From contig NZ_SPQG01000003.1 of assembly GCF_004944975.1 (NCBI RefSeq), positions 287,023-345,611 of the forward strand: a stretch of DNA of 58,589 nt, read 5' to 3'. Shown one piece after another: positions 17,634-25,465 of this stretch (within the stretch, counting starts at the first letter, position 1; each line of letters starts with the position of its first letter). Origin of the DNA: Halorhabdus amylolytica. GTDB taxonomy: Archaea; Halobacteriota; Halobacteria; Halobacteriales; Haloarculaceae. Below the pieces are notes generated by a model that searched no databases, had not been told where the DNA came from, and saw only the letters and a program-made list of their open reading frames with translations. The position numbers and the translations under genes are program-made.

Positions 17634-17797
17634 CGTCGACGCGATCGACATCTCAGATCCGTTACTGGATTCGGCTACAGCAAGCACTCAAGCCGATCGA
17701 GCCCTTCGAAACGCCGTATGACGCTGCTATCATCGACTGGATGGATCGCATCGACTGGATGGATCGCATTGACGACGCGGGCGGTCGGACGGAGTGA
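17630..17797 (+). CDS. Candidate 55-residue small protein coupled to the upstream regulator
   Basis: An open frame starts with GTG overlapping the upstream stop (GTGA at 17630-17633) and ends at TGA 17795-17797. The product has a plausible amphipathic sequence: RYWIRLQQALKPIEPFE, then PYDAAIID, then DWMDRI twice in tandem, then an acidic end. Overlap coupling, and composition similar to neighbouring genes, support coding. Short length and lack of known relatives argue for caution. The DNA of the doubled hexapeptide is an exact 18-bp tandem repeat. Confidence 0.45.
   Translation: MTSTRSTSQIRYWIRLQQALKPIEPFETPYDAAIIDWMDRIDWMDRIDDAGGRTE
17731..17766. repeat. 18-bp tandem repeat, two copies
   Basis: CATCGACTGGATGGATCG is repeated exactly at 17731-17748 and 17749-17766, followed by a partial third copy (CATTGAC). 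In the candidate small protein it encodes IDWMDR twice. It is a recent slippage or duplication. Confidence 0.85.
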
Positions 17798-17806
17798 TCG
17801 GTAACG

Positions 17807-18304
17807 ATGGTCGACGCAGAACAGTTTCGGGCCGTTCTCGGCCAGTTCGCGACCGGCGTGACCGTCGTGACGCTGCCGGCGGACCCATCGCACGGGATCA
17901 CCGTTAGCGCCTTCGCCAGTCTGTCGATCGACCCGCCGCTCGTACTCGTCTCGCTGGATCACGACACCGATGCCCACCGGCGGCTCGCTGACGGGGACGA
18001 CGATGGATTCGCGGTCAACATCCTCTCTCGGCAACAGCGCGAGAGTGGCGAATTCTTCGCTGGCATGACCGACGAGGGCGATCCGCTCGCCGAGGCGACC
18101 GACGCGCCGGCTACGGGTGCCCCCATCTTCGACGACGACCTCGCGTACGTCGACTGTTCGCTGTACGATAGCTTCGAGGCCGGGGATCACACGGTCTACG
18201 TCGGCCGGGTCGAAGCTGCCGAACTCCTGAACCCGGACGGTGAACCGCTCACGTATCACCGCGGGGAGTGGGGAACGATTGCGTCGTCGTCCGACGATTC
18301 CTGA
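17807..18304 (+). CDS. Flavin reductase-like FMN-binding protein
   Basis: 165-residue split-barrel flavoprotein of the flavin reductase domain family. The N-terminal FRAVLGQFATGVTVVT, HGITVSAFASLSIDPPLVLVSL and the ending EPLTYHRGEWG are the conserved elements that form the FMN site. Members use NAD(P)H to reduce flavin, often for a partner monooxygenase. No partner is adjacent; superoxide dismutase follows convergently. Confidence 0.88.
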   Translation: MVDAEQFRAVLGQFATGVTVVTLPADPSHGITVSAFASLSIDPPLVLVSLDHDTDAHRRLADGDDDGFAVNILSRQQRESGEFFAGMTDEGDPLAEATDAPATGAPIFDDDLAYVDCSLYDSFEAGDHTVYVGRVEAAELLNPDGEPLTYHRGEWGTIASSSDDS

Positions 18305-18448
18305 TCACCGACGACATTACTTTGCGAAACGATGTCTTGAGACACGGCTATTTCGACCATCGCCGTGATCGGGTGACCGACGGTTCAGCGGCCGGAAAAT
18401 GGGTTCGCAAAATGCCCACTATCGGGTGTTTGGGACGGCGTCGCTCAG

Positions 18449-19051
18449 CTATTCGAAGAGACCGACAGCCTGCTCGTAGCGGGCGGCGGGCTCTTCCCAG
18501 TCGACGACTTCGAAGAAGTTCTCGACGAACTCGCCGCGGGCGGGGCCGTAGTCGTGATAGTAGGAGTGTTCCCAGACGTCCAGGGCGAGGACGGGGTGAC
18601 TCCCCCAGAGCGCGCCCTGATCGTGCTTGTCGACGACGACGTTGCGAAGTTGGTTGCTGTGGGTGTCATAGACCAACAGTGCCCAGCCGCCGGCCGCGCT
18701 CGCGGCCGCCTCGAACTCGCCCTTCCAGGCCGAATAGGAGCCGAAGTCCTCCTCGATTCGCTCGCGGAGGTCGCCCTCGGGTTCGTCGCCGCCCTCGGGA
18801 CTCATCGACTGCCAGAAGAGGTCGTGCAGGACGTGGCCCGACCCGTTGTGCGTGACGTTGCGGATCGCACCCGCCGAAGAGTCGAACTCCTCTGCTTCGC
18901 GGTTCTCGGCGAGGGTCTCCTCGGCGGCGTTCCACCCGTTGACGTAGCCCTGGTGGTGGGTGTCGTGATGCCAGCGCAGTACCTGTTCGGAGATGTGCGG
19001 TTCCAGTGCGTCGTAGTCGTACGGCAGCGGCGGTAGCTCGTAGTCGCTCAT
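18449..19051 (-). CDS. sod: Superoxide dismutase (Fe/Mn family)
   Basis: 200-residue cytoplasmic Fe/Mn superoxide dismutase that disproportionates superoxide. The four metal ligands are visible: His in WHHDTHHQGYV, His in GSGHVLHDLFW, and Asp and His in LDVWEHSYYHDYG. The second-shell motif GGWALLVYD is also present. Manganese is usual in haloarchaea. The ATG at 19051 gives MSDYELPPLPYDY; an extra in-frame Met three codons earlier is possible. The upstream region is AT-rich and shared with the divergent arcS gene. Confidence 0.95.
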   Translation of the reverse strand: MSDYELPPLPYDYDALEPHISEQVLRWHHDTHHQGYVNGWNAAEETLAENREAEEFDSSAGAIRNVTHNGSGHVLHDLFWQSMSPEGGDEPEGDLRERIEEDFGSYSAWKGEFEAAASAAGGWALLVYDTHSNQLRNVVVDKHDQGALWGSHPVLALDVWEHSYYHDYGPARGEFVENFFEVVDWEEPAARYEQAVGLFE

Positions 19052-19147
19052 GTTATGCATTTTCGACTGATGGGCGAGAAGGATATGAACGTTCCCTGTA
19101 GCGTATTTTAGAAGTGAGTCTGATATTTAAGATATCCGTAAAATTGG

Positions 19148-19157
19148 CTATAAAAGG
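19148..19157 (+). promoter_or_regulatory. Strong TATA-like element upstream of arcS
   Basis: CTATAAAAGG is a near-perfect TATA box in the forward direction. The expected transcription start near 19180 would leave an arcS leader of about 150 bases. That leader contains a 14-codon frame from the ATG at 19192. Promoter use is inferred. Confidence 0.4.
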
Positions 19158-19328
19158 GCATTTATCGGCACAAACAAAATAAAAACATATAGATGCCATC
19201 ATTTATTGGTTGCCGCGAACAGATCCCGCATATATCCGAATAAAATCAGATGACGTATGGATCAAATGCCGGCAGAGTCGAGTTGTGAGGAGCTTCGACT
19301 GGAAAGATAGTTGTGAGCGGGTCTCCGA

Positions 19329-21086
19329 ATGGGTTCCATGACCGAGTACTTCGAGGTGATCGACCGCGACGGGGCCGCCAGGATCGGTGACCTCCGGCTC
19401 GCCGAGTCGATCACCACGCCGGCGCTGATCGACGACGTTCTCACCGACGCCGGCAGCCTCTGGACGGCGGACAGGTCGGTTCCCGACGGCGATGAGGAGA
19501 CGCTGACTGTCCTTCCCCATCGCGGTTTCCCGGCCGGAACACCTGATGAGGTCCAGACGGCCTTCGACCCTGCCGTCCCAGACATCGAATATCCGACCGC
19601 CGCCGTCGTCACCCCGGAAACGGCCGCCGATCACGGCACCGACGCCTACGTTCTCTCCGGCGGATCGGGGCTCGTCGGCCACAGCGAGGCGTTCGTCGAC
19701 GCCATCGTTGCCACACGCGAGTCGATCCCGCCGGACGCCGGCCTCTACCTGCCCGGCGTCGCCACGCCCGGCAACGTTGCAACCCTGGCGTACGCGGGCG
19801 TCGATCTCTTCGACACAGACCGGGCGGTCGTCCGCGGGACGCAGGGGTGGTATCTCACCCCCGACGGCGAGTTCAGACTGGATGCCCTCGATGAACTTCC
19901 GTGTGCCTGTGAGGTCTGCCGGCAGGGGATCGACGAGTTCGACCGCGAGGACTGCCTTGAGCACAACGTCGCCACCCTCGAGGCCGAACTGGCGGCCGTG
20001 CGCAACCGCATCCGCGAGGGGCGTCTCCGTGACTATCTCGAAGGCCAGGCCCGCCACGAGCAGTGGCTGACGGCGACGTTCCGACGGCTCGACGACCAGT
20101 ACGCCTACCTCGAACAGCGAACGCCGCTTGTCCGGAAGGCCGAGATCACGGCGGCGAGCGCCGAGACACTCGACCGTGTCGAGATCCAGCGCTTCGCCGA
20201 GCGGGTCACCGAACGCTATCGCTGTCGGTTCGACGCGCCGCTGGTGCTTGTCCCGTGTTCCGCGACCAAACCCTACAGCGATTCCCAGAGCCACGGGCAG
20301 TTCCAGGACGCGATCCACTTCCGGGGCCACGTCGCCTCGATGACTTCGCCGATCGGCGTCGTCCCCCAGGAACTCGAACTCACCTATCCCGCCCAGCACT
20401 ACGACAGTGTCGTGACCGGCCGGTGGTCCGAAACGGAGATCGAGTTCGTCGTCGACGTGCTGGAAGCCTACCTCGAATCGAACGAGTATCCCCGTGTGAT
20501 CGCCCACGTGCCCGAGGACTACCGGGCGATCACCGAGCGCGTCGAGGAGCGCCTCGATCGCGAGTTCGAGTACACCGTCGAGGCCCATCCCACGACCGAC
20601 GAATCGCTCGCGAATCTCTCGGAGGCGCTCGCGGGCAAGCCCAAATACCGCAAGCGCGAGCGCCAGCACAACGTCATTCGGGCGATCGCCGACTACCAGT
20701 TCGGCGCGGGAGCCGGCGAGGCGATCTTCGGGGATCTACAGGTCGAGAGTCACTACCCCAAGCTCCGCGCGAACGACGCCGACGGCGAGCAACTCGCGGC
20801 GATGGTCCCCGAGTACGGCGTCCTCTCGCTGACGCTTGCGGGCGCTCGCCGGTGGATCGAATCAGACGTGCCCACCAAACGCGTCGAGATCGGCGGGTTC
20901 GTCCCCCACGGGAGCGTCCTCGCGCCCGGGATTCTCGACGCCGATGAGTCGATCCGGGTCGGCGACGAGGTCGTCTTCGAGGGGCCAGACGCGTTTGCCG
21001 TTGGCCGGGCGAACATGAGTGGCCCCGAGATGGCCCGGAGTTCTCGGGGCATCGCCAGCGAAGTCCGCCACGTCACGGAGAAATGA
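19329..21086 (+). CDS. arcS: Archaeosine synthase subunit ArcS (TgtA2)
   Basis: 585 residues. The N-terminal half is a degenerate TGT-like barrel, with GVATPGNVATLAYAGVDLFDT and a CACEVC zinc site. The central ArcS signature is PCSATKPYSDSQSH. A C-terminal PUA domain (about 500-580) starts near KRVEIGGFVPHG. ArcS attaches lysine to preQ0-15 of tRNA; RaSEA then cleaves it to archaeosine. RaSEA is encoded 0.8 kb downstream on the same strand and TgtA 3 kb upstream. The start may be the ATG at 19329 or 19338. The stop overlaps the next gene (ATGA). Confidence 0.93.
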   Translation: MGSMTEYFEVIDRDGAARIGDLRLAESITTPALIDDVLTDAGSLWTADRSVPDGDEETLTVLPHRGFPAGTPDEVQTAFDPAVPDIEYPTAAVVTPETAADHGTDAYVLSGGSGLVGHSEAFVDAIVATRESIPPDAGLYLPGVATPGNVATLAYAGVDLFDTDRAVVRGTQGWYLTPDGEFRLDALDELPCACEVCRQGIDEFDREDCLEHNVATLEAELAAVRNRIREGRLRDYLEGQARHEQWLTATFRRLDDQYAYLEQRTPLVRKAEITAASAETLDRVEIQRFAERVTERYRCRFDAPLVLVPCSATKPYSDSQSHGQFQDAIHFRGHVASMTSPIGVVPQELELTYPAQHYDSVVTGRWSETEIEFVVDVLEAYLESNEYPRVIAHVPEDYRAITERVEERLDREFEYTVEAHPTTDESLANLSEALAGKPKYRKRERQHNVIRAIADYQFGAGAGEAIFGDLQVESHYPKLRANDADGEQLAAMVPEYGVLSLTLAGARRWIESDVPTKRVEIGGFVPHGSVLAPGILDADESIRVGDEVVFEGPDAFAVGRANMSGPEMARSSRGIASEVRHVTEK

Positions 21087-21493
21087 GCTCCCGGTGGGGC
21101 GGCCGACCGCTACGGTGGCTGGTCGTGCTCGTCGTCGCGGCCATCCTCTTCCTCGCGGCGGTCGTCGAGCCCTCGACGGGGATCGCCCGATATGGGCCGT
21201 TTGGCCTCCTTACGCGGGCGACCTGGCTGCACGTCTTCGGGTACGCCGCCCTCAGTCTGACGCTGGTGTACGCACTGCTGGACGTTCCCGGTGGCTCGAC
21301 GCTCCATCCGGCCGTCGTGCCCGTCATCGTCGTCGCTTACGGGACGCTGCTCGAACTCGTTCAGCTACTGATTCCCTACCGATCGTTTGCCGTCGGGGAC
21401 ATCCTCGCGGACGCCGTCGGGGCCGTCGTGGTAGTCGCCGTGTGGGCCTATGGCCGGGCCGCGCTGGCGGCACTCGGGTTTCGGCGATTCTGA
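21083..21493 (+). CDS. VanZ-like membrane protein
   Basis: 136-residue membrane protein with four predicted helices. The VanZ-family pattern is seen in WLHVFGYAALSLTLVYAL and YGTLLELVQLLIPYRSFAVGDILADAVGA. The start ATG overlaps the arcS stop by four bases, so translation is coupled to arcS. Function in archaea is unknown; no mechanistic link with archaeosine is evident. Confidence 0.8.
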   Translation: MSSRWGGRPLRWLVVLVVAAILFLAAVVEPSTGIARYGPFGLLTRATWLHVFGYAALSLTLVYALLDVPGGSTLHPAVVPVIVVAYGTLLELVQLLIPYRSFAVGDILADAVGAVVVVAVWAYGRAALAALGFRRF

Positions 21494-21566
21494 GAGGGCA
21501 TTCGAGAAAAGTTCAATGTACCTGAACTATAACGATGGGTAGACGCCCTCGACGTCGAAGACGAAT

Positions 21567-21809
21567 ATGACCGACTCGAGCGATCCACTGGCGGAGAAAC
21601 ACGAGCGCAATCGCGAGCAGCGCCGCGCGGAGGTCGAGCGGTGGGTCACCTACATTCAAGAGAACCCACCGGACGTCTGGGGCCCGCAACTCAATACGCT
21701 CATCGAGTCCCAACTGGAGGCGGCACGCGAGTCGGGAGTCTCCGCGGAGCAGCGTGAGCGGGTTGAACAAGCAGGTCGGGAGTGGGCGGAAGAAGAGCGC
21801 GAAACGTAG
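21567..21809 (+). CDS. Small helical hypothetical protein
   Basis: 80-residue, strongly charged and helical protein (EKHERNREQRRAEVERW, then a C-terminal helix rich in Glu/Arg). A central NPPDVWGPQLNTLIESQ segment is less charged. No cysteines or membrane segments are present. It lies between VanZ and RaSEA on the same strand with short gaps and is probably co-transcribed. Family not recognised. Confidence 0.65.
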   Translation: MTDSSDPLAEKHERNREQRRAEVERWVTYIQENPPDVWGPQLNTLIESQLEAARESGVSAEQRERVEQAGREWAEEERET

Positions 21810-21860
21810 CGTCCGGTCGTCCCGCAGGGGCTTTAGGCACTGACCGGCTATCGCTCTCCA

Positions 21861-22937
21861 ATGAGCCAGCCGAGTCCGGAGGTCTACGAGCGCGGGAAGG
21901 GTATGGACGCCCATAATCAGGTGATGCGGGAGATCCGCTCCCGCAACGACGCTTCTTACGAACCCGACGAACCCACCCGGGTCTGGATCGACCGGGACAA
22001 CACCCCGGACGGCGTCCTCGATTCGCTGACGATCGTCCTCAACACCGGCGGGTGTCGGTGGGCACGAGCCGGCGGCTGCACGATGTGTGGCTACGTCGCC
22101 GAGAGCGTCGACGGCGGCACGGTCGCCCACGAGGACCTCCTCGCCCAGATCGACACCGCACTCGATCAGGAGCGCGAAACTCACGACGGCACCTGCCGGC
22201 AGGTCAAAATCTACACGTCTGGAAGTTTCCTCGACGAACGCGAGGTCCCCGCCGAGAGCAGGCAGGCGATCGCCGAACGGTTCGGCGACCGCGATCGCAT
22301 CGTCGTCGAGTCACTCCCCGACTTCGTCGACCGCGAGAAGATCGCTGACTTCCGTGAGCAAGGACTTGAAACGGACGTGGCGATCGGCTTGGAGACGGCG
22401 ACTGACCAGGTTCGCCACGACTGCGTCAACAAGTACTTCGACTTCGCAGACTTCGAGGACGCCTGCGCGGAGGCCGTCGCCGCAGAGGCGGGCGTGAAGG
22501 CCTATCTCCTCATGAAGCCTCCCTTCCTCAGCGAAAGCGAGACGATCGAGGACATGATTTCCTCGGTTGAGCGATGTGGGGCCGTCGAAGGATGTCACAC
22601 TGTCTCGATGAACCCGACGAACGTCCAGCGCTACACGATGGTCGAGCAACTGTACTTCGACGGCGGCTACCGTCCGCCGTGGCTCTGGAGCGTCGTCGAA
22701 GTCCTTCGAGAGACGGCCGAGGAAGACGTCACCGTCGTCTCCGATCCCGTCGGTCACGGCAGCGACCGCGGGCCGCACAACTGCGGGGAGTGTGACGACC
22801 GTGTCCAGACGGCCATCAAGGATTTCAACCTCCGGCAGGATTCGAGTGTGTTCACGCAAGTCGAGTGCGAGTGCGAGCGGACGTGGGACACAGTGTGCGA
22901 CCGAGAGAAGAGTTACTCGTTGCCCCTAGCCCAGTAG
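21861..22937 (+). CDS. Radical SAM enzyme RaSEA of archaeosine synthesis
   Basis: 358-residue radical SAM enzyme. The [4Fe-4S]-binding cysteines are in GGCRWARAGGCTMCGY, the unusual spaced motif of this family. KIYTSGSFLDEREVP and VAIGLETATDQVR follow, and a C-terminal cysteine cluster (HNCGECDDR, ECECERTW) may bind zinc or a further cluster. RaSEA acts with ArcS to convert lysine-modified preQ0 in tRNA to archaeosine. The presence of tgtA, arcS and this gene in about 8 kb supports the assignment. Confidence 0.92.
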   Translation: MSQPSPEVYERGKGMDAHNQVMREIRSRNDASYEPDEPTRVWIDRDNTPDGVLDSLTIVLNTGGCRWARAGGCTMCGYVAESVDGGTVAHEDLLAQIDTALDQERETHDGTCRQVKIYTSGSFLDEREVPAESRQAIAERFGDRDRIVVESLPDFVDREKIADFREQGLETDVAIGLETATDQVRHDCVNKYFDFADFEDACAEAVAAEAGVKAYLLMKPPFLSESETIEDMISSVERCGAVEGCHTVSMNPTNVQRYTMVEQLYFDGGYRPPWLWSVVEVLRETAEEDVTVVSDPVGHGSDRGPHNCGECDDRVQTAIKDFNLRQDSSVFTQVECECERTWDTVCDREKSYSLPLAQ

Positions 22938-22953
22938 CGATCGAATATCGGTA

Positions 22954-23628
22954 TCAGACGAACGCTTCTAACACGCCACGGCCGTCAGTGCCGCCGATGT
23001 CGGGCAGGGACATTCGTTCGGGGTGGGGCATCATCACGGCGATGTGATCGCGATCGCCGGTGACGCCGGCGACGGCGTGTTTCGAACCGTTCGGATTGGC
23101 CTCCGGCGTGACGTTCCCCTCGGCGTCACAGTACCGAAAGAGGATCCGATCGTCGGCCTCGAGCGCTTCGAGGCGTTCGTCGCCGATCTCGAAGCGACCC
23201 TCGCCGTGGGCGATGGGCAACTCGATCACCTCGCCCTCGTCGTACTGTCGGGTCCAGGGCGTCTCGGCGTTCTCGACGCGAAGGTAGACGTGTTCACACT
23301 GGAAGCGCGCGCTCTCGTTCGTCGTGAACGCGCCGGGAGTCAGTGACGCCTCACAGCCGATCTGGGCACCGTTACAGATCCCAAGCACCGGGATCCCCTC
23401 GCGAGCACGCTCGCGGACCTCGTCCATGATCGGGGACTGTGCGGCCATCGCGCCCGCCCGGAGGAAGTCGCCGTAGGAGAACCCGCCGGGCAGGACGACG
23501 CCGTCGACGTCCGCCGGGAGGCCGTCCTCGTGCCAGACGAGTTCGGCCGAGACACCGATCGACGCGAGCGCCTGGACCGTGTCCCGGTCGCAGTTGCTCC
23601 CGCCGAACTGGATGACTGCGACGCTCAT
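22954..23628 (-). CDS. purQ: Phosphoribosylformylglycinamidine synthase glutaminase subunit PurQ
   Basis: 224-residue class I glutamine amidotransferase that feeds ammonia to the FGAM synthase step of purine synthesis. The nucleophile cysteine is in GICNGAQIGCEAS, the oxyanion region in LPGGFSYGD and the His-Glu pair in MMPHPERM. It works with PurS and the separate PurL, which is not in the window. Its start overlaps the purS stop (ATGA), so the pair is translationally coupled. Confidence 0.95.
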   Translation of the reverse strand: MSVAVIQFGGSNCDRDTVQALASIGVSAELVWHEDGLPADVDGVVLPGGFSYGDFLRAGAMAAQSPIMDEVRERAREGIPVLGICNGAQIGCEASLTPGAFTTNESARFQCEHVYLRVENAETPWTRQYDEGEVIELPIAHGEGRFEIGDERLEALEADDRILFRYCDAEGNVTPEANPNGSKHAVAGVTGDRDHIAVMMPHPERMSLPDIGGTDGRGVLEAFV

Positions 23629-23876
23629 CGTTGGTCGACGTCGATGTCGTAATCGTGGATCGTCGGGTTCGCCAGCAGGCGCTCGGTCATCTCCTCGGCG
23701 CGCTGCTGGGCGGCCGTCTCGTCCTGGGCCTCCAGATCGATCTCGAAGCGCTCGGCAGAACGGAATCCCTCGAGTTCGAACCCGAGACGCTCCAGAGCCC
23801 GCCGGGTCGTCTCGGCCTCCGGATCGAGGACGCCCTCCTTGAGCCGGACCGTCACGGTCGCTGTGTAGCCAGTCAT
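23625..23876 (-). CDS. purS: Phosphoribosylformylglycinamidine synthase subunit PurS
   Basis: 83-residue PurS, the small bridging subunit between PurQ and PurL. Recognised by VTVRLKEGVLDPEAETTRRA near the N-terminus, the EIDLEAQDETAAQQRAEEM segment and LLANPTIHDYDID at the end. First gene of a two-gene purSQ operon. Length is normal for the family. Confidence 0.95.
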   Translation of the reverse strand: MTGYTATVTVRLKEGVLDPEAETTRRALERLGFELEGFRSAERFEIDLEAQDETAAQQRAEEMTERLLANPTIHDYDIDVDQR

Positions 23877-24082
23877 CGCCTCAACGGCCGTCGCCCCCGG
23901 CGAAAACTCTTGTGAATCCTGAGTGGAGGGTGTTCCTGACGGGCGAGTGAAATCATTGGGTCTAATAGAATACCACTTTCCCGACTAGAAGCGGCAGAAA
24001 ATGCCTATTTTCCTTCGTGAGAAACTAAAAGTCTACAAACGAAGCAAGCTTTATCTGGATCGTTGGGCTATTTATAGGTGTA

Positions 24083-24433
24083 ATGGTGACCGAACTGCTT
24101 CTTGCGCCGCCGATCGCGTTCGGTATCTTTTTGCTGATAATTTTAATTATCGACCGTGTTGGAGACAGCATCTCGGCCGACCGTGTGACACCAGAGGGAT
24201 CGTTCCGGACGGCCTGGGCAAGCGGTGAGGATCCGCCCGAGCAGTCCGGTCGGCCGAGCTACCGGCTCTATCACGTTGGAATCGGCTTCACAATCGTTCA
24301 CGTCGCCGTCCTGCTCGTGGCGACGATGCCCACGGACACCGGCGGAGCCGTTCTCGGCTTGCCGTTGCTGGCGGTCGTGGGTCTCTCGCTGTTCGCGCTA
24401 CTGGATTCCGGACGACCATCACCAGGGAGGTAA
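24083..24433 (+). CDS. NuoA-like small membrane subunit of the hydrogenase complex
   Basis: 116-residue protein with three predicted membrane helices (about 5-25, 62-80, 90-108). The cytoplasmic loop contains AWASGEDPPEQSGRPSYRLY, reminiscent of the YESGExP loop of complex I subunit A. The acidic FDxE segment that follows in NuoA is replaced by hydrophobic VHVAVLLVAT. It starts the operon and is followed after 5 bases by the NuoB-like gene. A CTTTAT element at 24049-24054 may be its TATA box. Assignment as subunit A is by topology, loop motif and position; sequence similarity is weak. Confidence 0.6.
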   Translation: MVTELLLAPPIAFGIFLLIILIIDRVGDSISADRVTPEGSFRTAWASGEDPPEQSGRPSYRLYHVGIGFTIVHVAVLLVATMPTDTGGAVLGLPLLAVVGLSLFALLDSGRPSPGR

Positions 24434-24438
24434 CACAA

Positions 24439-25017
24439 ATGGGACGCATCATCGACTGGGCGCGGAACCGCTCGCCGTGGATACTCCACCTCAACTGCGG
24501 GAGTTGCAACGGCTGTGACATCGAGACGATCGACGCGCTGATGCCCCGCTACGACATCGAGCGTTTCGGCATCCAGCAAAAGGACACCCCCCGCCACGCG
24601 GACATCCTCGTCGCGACGGGGCCAGTGACCGAGCAGATGGCCCCCCGGCTGAAGCGGGTCTACGAGCAGATGCCCGAGCCGAAGCTGGTTATCGCCGCGG
24701 GGTCGTGCGCCTCGACTGGCGGCGTCTTCTACGACTGTTACAACTGTCGGGAGGGGATCGACGACGTGATCCCGGTCGACATGTACATCCCGGGCTGTCC
24801 GACGTCACCGGAGGCGTTGATAGACGGGATCGTCAAACTCTTGGCGGAATCAGGCAAGGAGGCCCAGGCCGAGCGCTTGGCCGAGAAGAAGCCGGAAATC
24901 GTCGAGGAGGGGACGCCGATCGACGAGGCGGTGCCAAAGGAACCGGACGCCGACCGCACCGAAACCGACGACGCACCACAGGAGGGGGCCGATGAACCCG
25001 AACCAGTTGAAGTCTGA
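24439..25017 (+). CDS. NuoB/EchC-like small subunit of group 4 [NiFe] hydrogenase
   Basis: 192 residues. This subunit carries the proximal [4Fe-4S] cluster that relays electrons between the NiFe site and the ferredoxin-like subunit. Cluster cysteines are in HLNCGSCNGCDIE (residues 20-26), the AAGSCASTGG motif and PGCPTSPEAL. Beyond about residue 145 an acidic extension (EEGTPIDEAVPKEPD and on) is a halophile feature. The 3' end overlaps the NuoC-like gene by 26 bases. Confidence 0.92.
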   Translation: MGRIIDWARNRSPWILHLNCGSCNGCDIETIDALMPRYDIERFGIQQKDTPRHADILVATGPVTEQMAPRLKRVYEQMPEPKLVIAAGSCASTGGVFYDCYNCREGIDDVIPVDMYIPGCPTSPEALIDGIVKLLAESGKEAQAERLAEKKPEIVEEGTPIDEAVPKEPDADRTETDDAPQEGADEPEPVEV

Positions 25018-25465
25018 CCTCGACGAGCGACTCGAGGACGTGATCGCAGCGTCGGGCGAGCGCGAGGACGGTCGCCTGGAGTTCGTCCTCGCGGATCGGG
25101 CAGATCTTCCCGACGCCGTCTCCCGGATCCGGGACGCCGGGGTAACCCATTTGATCACTATCACGGGCGTCGACGGCGGCGAGGAGATCGAGGTCCTCTA
25201 TCACTTCCTCAAGTACGGCGAGTACGACGGCGGCGATCTGAGCGAGGGGATCGAACTCACGCTCCGGGCTATCGTGCCGAAGGGGGATCCGACGATCGGG
25301 ACGATCACTGACCAGATCCCCGCCGCTGGACTCTACGAGCGCGAACTAATGGATATGCTCGGCGTCGAGGTGCCGGACCATCCCAATCCCGAGAAGTTGC
25401 TCCTGCCCGACGACTACGACGGCGGGCCGCCCCTCAGGGCGGAGAACCTGGAGGTGACCGACTGA
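24992..25465 (+). CDS. NuoC/EchD-like subunit
   Basis: 157-residue hydrophilic subunit of the 30-kDa complex I type, which holds the small and large subunits together. Conserved features: ITGVDGGEEIEVLYHFL, the hydrophobic strand with IELTLRAIVPKGDPTI, and the end motif LYERELMDMLGVEVPDHPNPEKLLLPDDY. The start overlaps the preceding gene and the stop overlaps the next ATG (TGATG), implying coupled translation. Confidence 0.9.
   Translation: MNPNQLKSDLDERLEDVIAASGEREDGRLEFVLADRADLPDAVSRIRDAGVTHLITITGVDGGEEIEVLYHFLKYGEYDGGDLSEGIELTLRAIVPKGDPTIGTITDQIPAAGLYERELMDMLGVEVPDHPNPEKLLLPDDYDGGPPLRAENLEVTD

Noticed and set aside
19203-20669. 488-codon minus-strand frame opposite arcS
   Set aside because: Shadow of arcS; the plus strand has clear PCSxxKPY and PUA signatures.
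24001-24228. 75-codon frame overlapping the NuoA-like start
   Set aside because: Cys/Arg-rich composition unlike haloarchaeal proteins and out of frame with the well-placed NuoA-like gene.
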